Shown piece by piece: positions 8,620-15,852 of a DNA stretch of 42,181 bases. How positions within the stretch are numbered: the stretch's first letter is position 1; each line of letters starts with the position of its first letter. Source of the DNA: Gemmatimonadaceae bacterium. GTDB taxonomy: Bacteria; Latescibacterota; UBA2968; UBA8231. The notes under the pieces were generated by a model. It was given only the letters and a program-made list of their open reading frames with translations. It ran no database searches and was not told the origin of the DNA. Position numbers and translations under genes: made by a program. The stretch is from positions 1-42,181 of the forward strand of contig PBSR01000245.1 in assembly GCA_002726335.1 (NCBI GenBank), in the 5' to 3' direction.

Positions 8620-9810
8620 TCAGGTAGAGCGCTCTTCCAGCCAAGCCAGCGTGAAGTCGAAGCCGAAGCCTGGACCGTCGCTCGGCACGAGATACCCGTC
8701 CTTGATCGCCGGTGTTCCGGGCAGTACGATCCGCTCCTCCAGCGGCACGCCGGGTGGCGACACACCCTCAGAACGCTCCCCCCACACGATGGCCGGCATG
8801 GCCAGCGACAGGTGCTGGCCATAGGCGTAGTTCATGCCGGCGTGTGCGATCACGGACACCCCGTGGGCCTGGGCCAGGTGGCAGATCTTCATCACCGCTG
8901 TCACGCCGCCGACCCATTGGGGATCGGGCTGCAGAATATCCACCAGACCATTGGCGCAGGCGTGGGCGAAAGGCTGCAGAGAGTACCAGTGTTCGCCCGT
9001 GGCCATGGTCATGTGCGGGACCCGTTGGCGCAGGCGCGAGTAGCTGCCCAGATCGTCAGGTAAAAAGGGATCTTCCAGCCACTTGATGCGGTAAGGTTTC
9101 AACGCCTCTGCCAGGCGCACCGCGTACTCCACGTTCATCGAGAGCCAGGTATCCACGGCGATCTCGACAGAGTCCCCCACCTGCTCGCGCGTCCGGGCGA
9201 CCATCTCCTCGTTCCGGCGCAACCCGTCGAGGTCATCCTCCGGCCCGTGGGGCATGAACAGCTTGACCGCCCGGAATCCGAGTTCGAGAAACCACTCGAT
9301 GCTGTTTTCCACGCCATAGGACATATCCGTGCAGCTGGCGTAGCAGGTGATCCTCTCCTTCTGCGGCCCACCCAGCAGCTCATAGACAGGACGCTCGAGG
9401 ATCTTCCCCTTCACATCCCATAGAGCGTTGTCGACGGCGCTGATGGCGTAACTCACGAGACCGGCCGTGCCGAAACAGGACGTCGATCGCTGCATGATGT
9501 CCCAGATCTTTTCGATGGCCATGCAGTTCTGGCCCTCCAGCATGAGCGCCAGATGGTCGTTGATCAGAGATGTCACCGGGCCACTGAACTGCGTCAGGCC
9601 GAAGCCCCACGTGCCGTCCTCGGCGGTGACGACACACGCTGTGCGTGTCCAGTTGCCCCGACCCGGGGTGGTCTGCCCTTTGGAGAATTCGGGGTAACGG
9701 CGCATGGGATGCACGAAGCTTGAATCGCCGGGCAACTGCGGCACACGCGGCGGTGTCTGCTGTGCCGGCGTCACGTCGATGGGGAAGGCGCGGATGGACT
9801 TGATCTTCAT
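8620..9810 (-). CDS. Enolase-superfamily acid-sugar dehydratase, L-rhamnonate dehydratase-like
   Basis: A 396-residue member of the mandelate racemase / muconate lactonizing enzyme group. Recognisable L-rhamnonate-dehydratase features in order are GLVSYAISAVDNALWD, PVYELLGG, KLFMPHGPEDDL, the metal ligands in AVDTWLS, KWLEDPFLPDD and TGEHWYS, then LQPDPQWVGG and the His of VIAHAG as likely general base with its Asp partner. The reaction expected is Mg-dependent dehydration of a six-carbon aldonate to a 2-keto-3-deoxy acid. Other acid-sugar dehydratases of this subgroup remain possible. ATG at 9810 is preceded by AGGAG at 9 nt. No aldolase for the product is adjacent; the DapA-family gene at 17126 is a conceivable partner. 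Confidence 0.88.
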   Translation of the reverse strand: MKIKSIRAFPIDVTPAQQTPPRVPQLPGDSSFVHPMRRYPEFSKGQTTPGRGNWTRTACVVTAEDGTWGFGLTQFSGPVTSLINDHLALMLEGQNCMAIEKIWDIMQRSTSCFGTAGLVSYAISAVDNALWDVKGKILERPVYELLGGPQKERITCYASCTDMSYGVENSIEWFLELGFRAVKLFMPHGPEDDLDGLRRNEEMVARTREQVGDSVEIAVDTWLSMNVEYAVRLAEALKPYRIKWLEDPFLPDDLGSYSRLRQRVPHMTMATGEHWYSLQPFAHACANGLVDILQPDPQWVGGVTAVMKICHLAQAHGVSVIAHAGMNYAYGQHLSLAMPAIVWGERSEGVSPPGVPLEERIVLPGTPAIKDGYLVPSDGPGFGFDFTLAWLEERST

Positions 9811-9905
9811 GGGCGGATCTCCTGCATACAGGAAAGGGCCGGGAGGATCAGCGGGTCAAGCGGTCCAGCCTGCCTGAAAAAGTGCATCCGCATCTGTGTG
9901 GGTGC

Positions 9906-9933
9906 AGAAGCCTGTGCCACCAGCAGGCCTTCT
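9906..9933 (-). promoter_or_regulatory. Leader hairpin upstream of the dehydratase gene
   Basis: AGAAGCCTG (9906-9914) pairs with CAGGCCTTCT (9924-9933) with one bulged base and a 9-nt loop. On the minus strand it would lie in the 5' leader of the dehydratase mRNA, about 100 nt before the start codon. Function unknown. Confidence 0.3.
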
Positions 9934-9960
9934 GACACGTAATCAGACCAGGAGAACAAC

Positions 9961-9989
9961 GTTATGTCGGTGACCTGCATGATCATCAA
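9961..9989 (-). promoter_or_regulatory. Candidate promoter for the dehydratase gene
   Basis: On the minus strand TTGATG (complement of 9984-9989) and CATAAC (complement of 9961-9966) are spaced by 17 nt, each with 4 of 6 consensus matches. It predicts a leader of roughly 140 nt containing the hairpin at 9906-9933. Confidence 0.3.
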
Positions 9990-10051
9990 CCTGTCCATGG
10001 CGCCTACGAGATAGCCGACTTCCGACTCTCTGTACCTGCTGCAGACATGAA

Positions 10052-10082
10052 GGGGCCGTCCCATGCGGGCGGCCCCCTTTTT
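10052..10082 (+). terminator. Intrinsic terminator in the region before rsgA
   Basis: GGGGCCGTCC and GGGCGGCCCC form a 10-bp stem (one T-G wobble) with loop CATGC, followed after one C by five T on the plus strand. No plus-strand gene ends nearby; polB ends 1.4 kb upstream and the gene between is on the other strand. It ends 45 nt before the rsgA start, so it could be a leader attenuator or the end of a small RNA. Confidence 0.75.
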
Positions 10083-10127
10083 CGTTCCTGACTCTCACGT
10101 AGCGCGCTCAAAACGAGGCAGATCGAC

Positions 10128-11246
10128 ATGGAACTGCAGCAGTTTGGCTGGCACGAGCACTTCGACCAGCCTTTCCGGCAGTATCAGGAGCGCGGCTGGC
10201 AGGCCGGCCGCGTCTCCATACAGCATCGCGACCTCTACCATCTGATGACCGCCGATGGCGAGGTCGAGGGCGTCGTCACCGGACGTTTTCGCCACAACGC
10301 CGGCAGTCCGGCCGACTTCCCCGCCGTCGGCGACTGGGTCGTGTTCGGTCCCAGCGAGATGGAAGGCCCCGTGGCGGTCCAGGCGGTGCTCCCCCGTCGC
10401 GGTACGTTTTCGCGACGGGCCGCCGGAACCGTGCCCTACGAGCAGGTCATCGCCGCCAACGTCGATACTGTGTTCATCGTCAGTGGTCTCGATGGCAATC
10501 ACAACCTGCGCCGGGTGGAGCGGTATGCCACCCAGGGATGGAATAGCGGCGTGCAGCCCGTGGCGCTGCTGAACAAGGTCGATCTGTGTGCCGATCCCGA
10601 GGCGGTGCTGGCCGAGGCGCACGCCAGCCTGCCCGGGGTCGACGTGCACGCCGTCAGCGGCGAACGAGGGGATGGAATCGATGCTCTGAAGCCGTACCTG
10701 GGCGCTGGACGGACGGTGGTCTTTGTCGGCTCCTCCGGTGTCGGCAAGTCGACCATCAGCAACCGCATCCTCGGCCGGGAGCAGATGTCGACGCACGAAG
10801 TACGCGCCGGCGACTCCCGTGGCCGTCACACGACGACACATCGAGAGCTGCTCGTGGTGCCCTCCGGCGCCCTGCTGATCGACACGCCGGGCATGCGCGA
10901 GTTCGCCCTGTGGGCCGGGGGCGACGATGAAGATGGAGAGCATCCGGGCGAGGCTGCCCCCGACAGCTTCGAGGACATCGCAGAGCTGGCTCGCGGCTGT
11001 CGTTATCCGAACTGCAGGCACATGTCCGACGCCGGGTGCAGGATCCAGGAGGCGCTGAGCCTCGGCGACCTCGATCCCAGCCGCGTGCGCAGCTATCGCG
11101 CTCTGGCGCGGGAGATCTCCATCGCTGCTCAACGGGAGAGGAAGCGGGGTCGAATGACGCCGGACGCGGACGCCAAGCGCCGTTCCAAGCGGTCGAATCG
11201 CCGCGAGGGCAAGCGTCGGCTTCGCGAAGAAGCGGACGAGAGCTGA
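10128..11246 (+). CDS. rsgA: Small ribosomal subunit biogenesis GTPase RsgA
   Basis: A 372-residue circularly permuted GTPase of the RsgA/YjeQ family, which checks late assembly of the 30S subunit. An N-terminal OB-fold region (to about residue 110) precedes the GTPase. The G4 motif N149-K-V-D152 comes before G1 G201-SSGVGK207-S and G3 D252-TPG, the permuted order that defines the family. The C-terminal zinc finger shows CRYPNCRHMSDAGC. The last 40 residues are strongly basic, a tail likely to contact rRNA. The family is usually 290-350 residues, so the tail accounts for the extra length. GAGG precedes the ATG by 9 nt. It ends 13 nt from the convergent dehydrogenase gene. Confidence 0.96.
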   Translation: MELQQFGWHEHFDQPFRQYQERGWQAGRVSIQHRDLYHLMTADGEVEGVVTGRFRHNAGSPADFPAVGDWVVFGPSEMEGPVAVQAVLPRRGTFSRRAAGTVPYEQVIAANVDTVFIVSGLDGNHNLRRVERYATQGWNSGVQPVALLNKVDLCADPEAVLAEAHASLPGVDVHAVSGERGDGIDALKPYLGAGRTVVFVGSSGVGKSTISNRILGREQMSTHEVRAGDSRGRHTTTHRELLVVPSGALLIDTPGMREFALWAGGDDEDGEHPGEAAPDSFEDIAELARGCRYPNCRHMSDAGCRIQEALSLGDLDPSRVRSYRALAREISIAAQRERKRGRMTPDADAKRRSKRSNRREGKRRLREEADES

Positions 11247-11259
11247 CGGACCTGACCGG

Positions 11260-12231
11260 TCAGTCGTCGCCGAATCTCAGCACGACCTTTAGTGACTCGT
11301 GCTCCGCCGGCTCCTCGAAGACCATCTCGAAGGCCTGCTGAATCTGCTCGTGGGGCAGCACGTGACTGATCATAGGGCGCACGTCGATGCGACCTTCGGT
11401 GATCCACTGCAACGCCGTGGAGTAGTCGGCGTGCGGGTTGGGTCCCACGGTTGTCACGATCCGCGCTTCGTTGCTGAACATCTTGAGGAAGTTCAGTGAC
11501 ATCACGCCCCGTCCCTCCTCTTTGTTCGGTACGCCGAAATAGAGGATCGTGCCCCCCCGGCGCACCAGGTCCGCCGCCGTGTGAAAGGACGACTCCAGGC
11601 CGACGGCCTCCACTACCATCTGCGGCAACTCGCCCCCGGTGATGGCCTGCACCTGCTGGCGCAGATCCTGGCCCGGTGCCAGCGTGTGTGTGGCCCCCAT
11701 CTTCGGCGCCAGGGCCCGACGGTGTGCCAGTGGGTCCACGCCGATGATTTGACGGGCGCCGAGGTTGCGCAGTGCCGCGTTGAACAGCTGCCCCACCGAC
11801 CCCTGGCCGATGACGACGACATCCTGACCGATGATGTTGCCCAGCTTGTAGAACGCGTGCAGCACGGTGCCGAAGAGCTGGCTCATCAGCAGGACATCCG
11901 GATCGCCCTCGGCGGGAAGACGGATGCAGCCGCCATCGTCATTGGCCAGCGCGTATTCCTGGAACAGGCCACGATCGAAGCCGTAGAGCAGCACGCGCTC
12001 ACCTTCAGCATAACGCCCCGAAGGACAGGCGATGACGGTCCCCATGCCCTCGTGACCGGAGCTGCCCGGCGCCAGCGGATACTCCCCTCCAAGGCCGATC
12101 CATGCCGGCTTGTCCGTGCCGCAGATCGCCGTGCGCTGCAGGTGGACGAGCATCTTTCCTGGCGTCGCCTCCGGAATCGGCAGATCGAGCAGCTCCCAAC
12201 GACGAGGTCCTGTCAGGCGGGCTGACTTCAC
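11260..12231 (-). CDS. Zinc-type alcohol dehydrogenase family (MDR) protein
   Basis: A 323-residue medium-chain dehydrogenase. Catalytic-zinc motifs are ICGTDKPAW (Cys near residue 37) and SSGHEGMG (His/Glu near residue 60). The nucleotide site is VVVIGQGSVGQLFNAAL, then an Asp-ended beta strand (GVDPLAH) favouring NAD. The four-cysteine structural-zinc loop of classical members is absent, the chain passing from VIACPSGRYAEGERVLLYGF straight to the core. Start is GTG at 12231, with AAGGAG about 10 nt upstream. It lies 31 nt after the mutarotase-like gene in the same direction, suggesting sugar or polyol oxidation. Substrate unknown. Confidence 0.9.
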   Translation of the reverse strand: MKSARLTGPRRWELLDLPIPEATPGKMLVHLQRTAICGTDKPAWIGLGGEYPLAPGSSGHEGMGTVIACPSGRYAEGERVLLYGFDRGLFQEYALANDDGGCIRLPAEGDPDVLLMSQLFGTVLHAFYKLGNIIGQDVVVIGQGSVGQLFNAALRNLGARQIIGVDPLAHRRALAPKMGATHTLAPGQDLRQQVQAITGGELPQMVVEAVGLESSFHTAADLVRRGGTILYFGVPNKEEGRGVMSLNFLKMFSNEARIVTTVGPNPHADYSTALQWITEGRIDVRPMISHVLPHEQIQQAFEMVFEEPAEHESLKVVLRFGDD

Positions 12232-12262
12232 AGGCGAAGGACTCCTTGGTTCACAGTTTCAT

Positions 12263-13087
12263 TCACAAGTGGTATGAGAGCGACCAGGCCAGCTCGGCGT
12301 TGGGATCCACGCTCTCTTCGAGATACGGTTCGAAAGATACGGTGCAGGCGTTTCCCCAGATCGGCATCTGAGACATGGCGAAGTCGCCCTGTACCGTCAT
12401 CTCACCGCGCACCGGGTGCCGCATCACGGCGTCGAGTCGATGCCCCTTCAGGCCTTCGATCTGGGTCAACTGCCCCCTGGACCAATCGTGGTCCGGGAGG
12501 CGCACGATGAAGCCGTTCTCATCGAGACCGAATCCGGGGTTGTCGGACAGACTGATGTCACCGGAGAAACGGCAGCAGACGCCGTCTTCCGGCCAGGGAA
12601 AGAAGGGATGGGCGAACCAGGTCAGCGGCACCGGCACCGAGCCAATGTTCTGCACGCGGGTGGCGGACGTGACCTCCCTCCCCGCCAGGGCGATCTCGCG
12701 ATGCAGGTTGATGGCCAGATCGCCGAAGCGCTGCGTCGTCGACATGCGCAACCGCACTTCCTCCTGGTCGATACGCCAGCGGCAGCGTTCGATGGCCTTT
12801 CTGTGGCGGCGACTGCTGCCGTCATCGGCGAAGAACGAGTTGCCGAAGCAGATGCCCTGGCCGTCCACCGGATCTACCGTGATGCGAAAGGCCTCGGGAA
12901 TTCCCTGGCCGTGGAACACGGGAGGCGGATCCTCGGGGTAGACGGGTCCGGAGAACAACGGCCCCAGTCGGGCAACTTCCACCTGGTGGATGTAACACCC
13001 GGAGACATAGCGGGTTCCGAGGCGTGTCTCGTCCTCAACTGGATCGAGTAAGGTCAGGCTCAGTTCATCGTTGCCGAGACAGAACAA
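12263..13087 (-). CDS. Galactose-mutarotase-like protein
   Basis: A 274-residue protein with features of the aldose-1-epimerase / galactose mutarotase beta-sandwich. TRVQNIGSVPVPLTWFAHPFFPWPEDG gives the usual pattern of a strand ending in a conserved His near residue 163, and acidic residues are present near the C-terminus. The overall match is loose and the family is not certain. Start is TTG at 13087 with GGAG 8 nt upstream; an in-frame stop lies 24 nt further up, which limits alternatives. It precedes the dehydrogenase gene by 31 nt. A joint role in presenting the right sugar anomer to the dehydrogenase is plausible but inferred. Confidence 0.65.
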   Translation of the reverse strand: MFCLGNDELSLTLLDPVEDETRLGTRYVSGCYIHQVEVARLGPLFSGPVYPEDPPPVFHGQGIPEAFRITVDPVDGQGICFGNSFFADDGSSRRHRKAIERCRWRIDQEEVRLRMSTTQRFGDLAINLHREIALAGREVTSATRVQNIGSVPVPLTWFAHPFFPWPEDGVCCRFSGDISLSDNPGFGLDENGFIVRLPDHDWSRGQLTQIEGLKGHRLDAVMRHPVRGEMTVQGDFAMSQMPIWGNACTVSFEPYLEESVDPNAELAWSLSYHL

Positions 13088-13180
13088 GCGGTGATTCTCC
13101 GTTGGAATGGGTCACAGCAGGATCAGTATGGTATCCCAGATGGCATTGCCGGTCCACTGCAAAGACACGACACTAACATC

Positions 13181-13888
13181 ATGAGACGAACCTGCCGCCT
13201 GCCGTTTCTGGGCCTGCTGCTGACGACGGTCGTCGCCGCCCAGTCTGGACAGACGAAGGTGAGTGCCGCCCTCGACTCGGCTGACGTGATCGCCTGGCGC
13301 AAGGTGGGACGTGGTGACTTCCGTGGTGACCGGCCACCTGGTGCTTTTGCCTTTGGCACGGGGGCGATTCGCCCGGTGGCCGTAACCTGCGCCTACGTTG
13401 TGGCCAGCCCGCGGGCACGGATCTATCCGTACCGGGTACCCGGCGCTGAGGCGGATGTGGCCTACCAGGTCCGCGTCGAGGGCTTGTCTTTCCACGCCCT
13501 GCTGTCGCGTTCGTGCTCGTGGTGGAACCCCAACGCGGAGATATCACCCGCCTACGTGCTGCAGCACGAACAGATGCACTTCGACATATTCGAAATCGCC
13601 GCACGCCGCCTCAACCGCGAGGTCCCGGGGCTGCTGGAGGCGATGGACGTCCGGGGGCCGTCGGAGCAGTCCGTCGTCGACGGCGCCCAGCGTCACGTGC
13701 AGGCCGCCCTGGCCCGGGCCCTGGATGAGACAGCGGCGCGCAACCAGAAATTCGACCTGGAGACGTCGTACGGCTTCGAGCCCACGCGGCAGGATGCCTG
13801 GCGCATGAGTCTGGACAGGGACTTACGGGCACTGATGGACCACGCCGCGCCCCTGGAAGCGCTGACACCGGCGGCGTTGGGCAAGTGA
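13181..13888 (+). CDS. Exported DUF922-like putative metalloprotease
   Basis: A 235-residue protein with a signal peptide (residues 1-20, MRRTCRLPFLGLLLTTVVAA). The core carries H129-E-Q-M-H133, an HExxH zinc-protease motif, set in a segment with the DUF922 pattern. A conserved Cys/Trp stretch (SRSCSWWNP) lies just before it. I chose the ATG at 13181 because it starts the signal sequence; the longer frame from 13091 would bury it. The downstream lipoprotein starts with GTG overlapping this stop (GTGA), so the two are translationally coupled. Likely periplasmic; the substrate is unknown. Confidence 0.75.
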   Translation: MRRTCRLPFLGLLLTTVVAAQSGQTKVSAALDSADVIAWRKVGRGDFRGDRPPGAFAFGTGAIRPVAVTCAYVVASPRARIYPYRVPGAEADVAYQVRVEGLSFHALLSRSCSWWNPNAEISPAYVLQHEQMHFDIFEIAARRLNREVPGLLEAMDVRGPSEQSVVDGAQRHVQAALARALDETAARNQKFDLETSYGFEPTRQDAWRMSLDRDLRALMDHAAPLEALTPAALGK

Positions 13889-14355
13889 GACGCGTTGCTC
13901 TCGGGCTCTGGATGGCGCTGCTTCCGGCGTGCGGTTCCGACGACGCCAGCCCCGCCGACAGCCAGGCCGGCGATCAGGTCGCCCCGGCAGCGGTGGCGGA
14001 TGTGCTCGAGGTGAGCGTCACCGGGACGGAGGAGGCCTTCACCTTCGCCGTCACCATAGCCAGTCCCGATTCAGGTTGTGGCCGCTTCAGTGACTGGTGG
14101 GAGGTGGTCCGTGCCGACGGGTCGCTGGCCTACCGCCGCGTGCTGCTGCACAGCCACGTGACCGAGCAACCCTTCGTGCGCACGGGCGGACCGGTGCCGG
14201 TGGCGGGCAGTGACTCGGTATGGGTGCGAGCCCACATGAGTGACGCGGGATACGGCGGCCAAGCCTTTGGCGGCACCCCGGCCGGCGGCTTGTCGGCCAT
14301 GGCGTGGCCAGCGGATCTGGGGGCAGGCTCTGGAGTTGAGCCCTCCCCTTCCTGA
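13885..14355 (+). CDS. Small predicted lipoprotein, function unknown
   Basis: A 156-residue protein starting at a GTG that overlaps the stop of the protease-like gene. Residues 1-16 form a lipoprotein signal with lipobox LLPAC, so Cys16 would be lipidated. The mature part begins with a Ser/Asp/Ala-rich linker and then a compact beta-rich domain with Cys at about residue 57 (DSGCGRFSDWWEV). No named family was recognised. Coupling to the HExxH protein suggests they act together in the envelope. Confidence 0.7.
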   Translation: MRRVALGLWMALLPACGSDDASPADSQAGDQVAPAAVADVLEVSVTGTEEAFTFAVTIASPDSGCGRFSDWWEVVRADGSLAYRRVLLHSHVTEQPFVRTGGPVPVAGSDSVWVRAHMSDAGYGGQAFGGTPAGGLSAMAWPADLGAGSGVEPSPS

Positions 14356-14371
14356 GGGTTGTGCCTTCTGA

Positions 14372-15175
14372 ATGTGTCTGATTGTCGTGGCGTATCATGC
14401 TCACCCGAGGTATCGCCTGGTCGTGGCTGCCAACCGCGATGAGAGTTTCTCGAGACCGACAGATGGCGCCCATTTCTGGGACTCGGCACCCGATCTTCTG
14501 GCCGGGCGGGACCGGCAGGCCGGGGGGACCTGGCTGGGACTCACACGCCAGGGGCGATTCGGGGCGGTCACCAACCATCGCGATCCGGCAACGGTCAGAT
14601 GCGGCGCCCTTTCGCGGGGCGAGCTTCTGCGCGAGTGCCTGTTGGCAGAATCGGAACCCCGGGAGTTCCTCTATCGCAGTCTCTCCCGAGCTCACGAGTA
14701 CGGTGGCTTCAACATCCTGGCCGTCGATCTCGCCCGGGGGGCATCCGGCCTCGTGTATCACACCAACAGCGATCCGGCTTCTCCGGGGGGTCGGATCGAC
14801 ACACTGAAGCCCGGTTGCTACGGGCTCAGCAACGGCCTGTTGGACACGCCCTGGCCCAAGCTGCGCAAGACGCGTGCGGGTCTGGAACGTATCGTGCATA
14901 GCCATGCCGATGATCCCAATCGCCTGCTTTGCTCTCTCCTTGCTCTGATGGCGGACGATGAACTGGCTCCCGACGGAGAATTGCCCGACACCGGAGTGGA
15001 TCTCGAATCCGAACGCCGGCATTCGTCGGTCTTCATCACCGGTGACCGCTACGGCACGCGCTCGACCACGGTGCTCGCCATCGATTCGGCAGGGACCGCG
15101 TTTTTTCGGGAGCGACCGTACGAGCCGGGACAGATCGCTGGCGTTGAGCGCGATTTCCAGTTTGCCCTTTCTTGA
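14372..15175 (+). CDS. NRDE (TANGO2-like) family protein
   Basis: A 267-residue member of the NRDE/TANGO2 family. It starts MCLIVVAYHAHP, with Cys2 at the N-terminus as in Ntn-hydrolase-like members, and has the name-giving motif in VVAANRDESFSRPT. GTWLGLTRQGRFGAVTNHRD is the second hallmark. The human homologue TANGO2 has been linked to heme and lipid metabolism; bacterial function is not settled. It precedes nfuA by 65 nt and may be co-transcribed with it, which would put it next to Fe-S assembly. Confidence 0.92.
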   Translation: MCLIVVAYHAHPRYRLVVAANRDESFSRPTDGAHFWDSAPDLLAGRDRQAGGTWLGLTRQGRFGAVTNHRDPATVRCGALSRGELLRECLLAESEPREFLYRSLSRAHEYGGFNILAVDLARGASGLVYHTNSDPASPGGRIDTLKPGCYGLSNGLLDTPWPKLRKTRAGLERIVHSHADDPNRLLCSLLALMADDELAPDGELPDTGVDLESERRHSSVFITGDRYGTRSTTVLAIDSAGTAFFRERPYEPGQIAGVERDFQFALS

Positions 15176-15240
15176 CGTTCCGGAGAGCGAATCTACATTC
15201 AATCGCAGTCCTCATACCATGGCAAGGAAACCCTGACAGC

Positions 15241-15825
15241 ATGCTGACCATCACCGAAGGCGCCCGCGAGAAGATCGTCGAACTCACGGGCAAGAGTCCC
15301 AATCCCGTGAAGGGGCTGCGCATCAGCGCCGATGCCGTGTCCCCCCTCAAAGTCGACTATCGCATGGCCTTCATCGGTGAGGATCAGGCAACCGATGCCG
15401 ACCAGGTGATTCCCTTCGAGGGCTTCGACGTCTACGTCGACGCCGACAGCCAGCCCCACGTCGACGAGGCCGTCGTCGACCACGTCGAAGGCCTGATGGG
15501 ATCCGGCTTCAAGATCGAACGCCCGCGAGTCCTTCCCGATGGCGTCGACGGCGACCTGCTCAGCCGCGTCCAGACGGTCCTCGACGAGCGCATCAACCCT
15601 TCCGTTTCCGGCCACGGCGGTCGCGTCTCCCTCATCGACCTGCGAGACAAGACCGTGTTCCTCCAGCTCGAAGGAGGCTGTCAGGGGTGTGGCATGGCGG
15701 ATGTCACCCTCAAGCAGGGCATCGAGGTGATGATCAAGGAATCGGTCCCCGAGATCGAGGCGATCTATGACGTCACCGACCACGCCAATGGCAAGAACCC
15801 CTATTACAAAGAGCCGGTTGGCTGA
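15241..15825 (+). CDS. nfuA: Fe-S cluster carrier NfuA
   Basis: A 194-residue protein (E. coli NfuA has 191). The N-terminal 90 residues are a degenerate A-type carrier domain lacking the three cluster cysteines, as is normal in NfuA. The C-terminal NifU-like domain carries C147-Q-G-C150, which binds a [4Fe-4S] cluster between two subunits. The protein passes clusters to apo-enzymes. I chose the ATG at 15241 because MLTITEGAREKI matches the family start and AAGGA lies upstream; a longer frame would overlap the preceding gene. MoeA follows 27 nt later. Confidence 0.92.
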   Translation: MLTITEGAREKIVELTGKSPNPVKGLRISADAVSPLKVDYRMAFIGEDQATDADQVIPFEGFDVYVDADSQPHVDEAVVDHVEGLMGSGFKIERPRVLPDGVDGDLLSRVQTVLDERINPSVSGHGGRVSLIDLRDKTVFLQLEGGCQGCGMADVTLKQGIEVMIKESVPEIEAIYDVTDHANGKNPYYKEPVG

Positions 15826-15852
15826 GATGACAGCGGGTCCGGGGGAGGCCCG

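Larger units (their letters stand above)
9811..10127. other. Divergent intergenic region, no gene supported
   Basis: A 317-bp region between the dehydratase gene (minus) and rsgA (plus). It holds the dehydratase Shine-Dalgarno, a hairpin at 9906-9933, a promoter-like pair at 9961-9989 for the minus strand, and a plus-strand intrinsic terminator at 10052-10082. A minus-strand frame across it has no family features and crosses the terminator, so it is not called. Confidence 0.7.

Noticed and set aside
9807..10064. 85-residue minus-strand frame upstream of the dehydratase gene
   Set aside because: It crosses the intrinsic terminator, has no family features, and overlaps the candidate promoter and leader.
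10095..11132. 345-residue minus-strand frame opposite rsgA
   Set aside because: Shadow frame; rsgA motifs on the plus strand are decisive.
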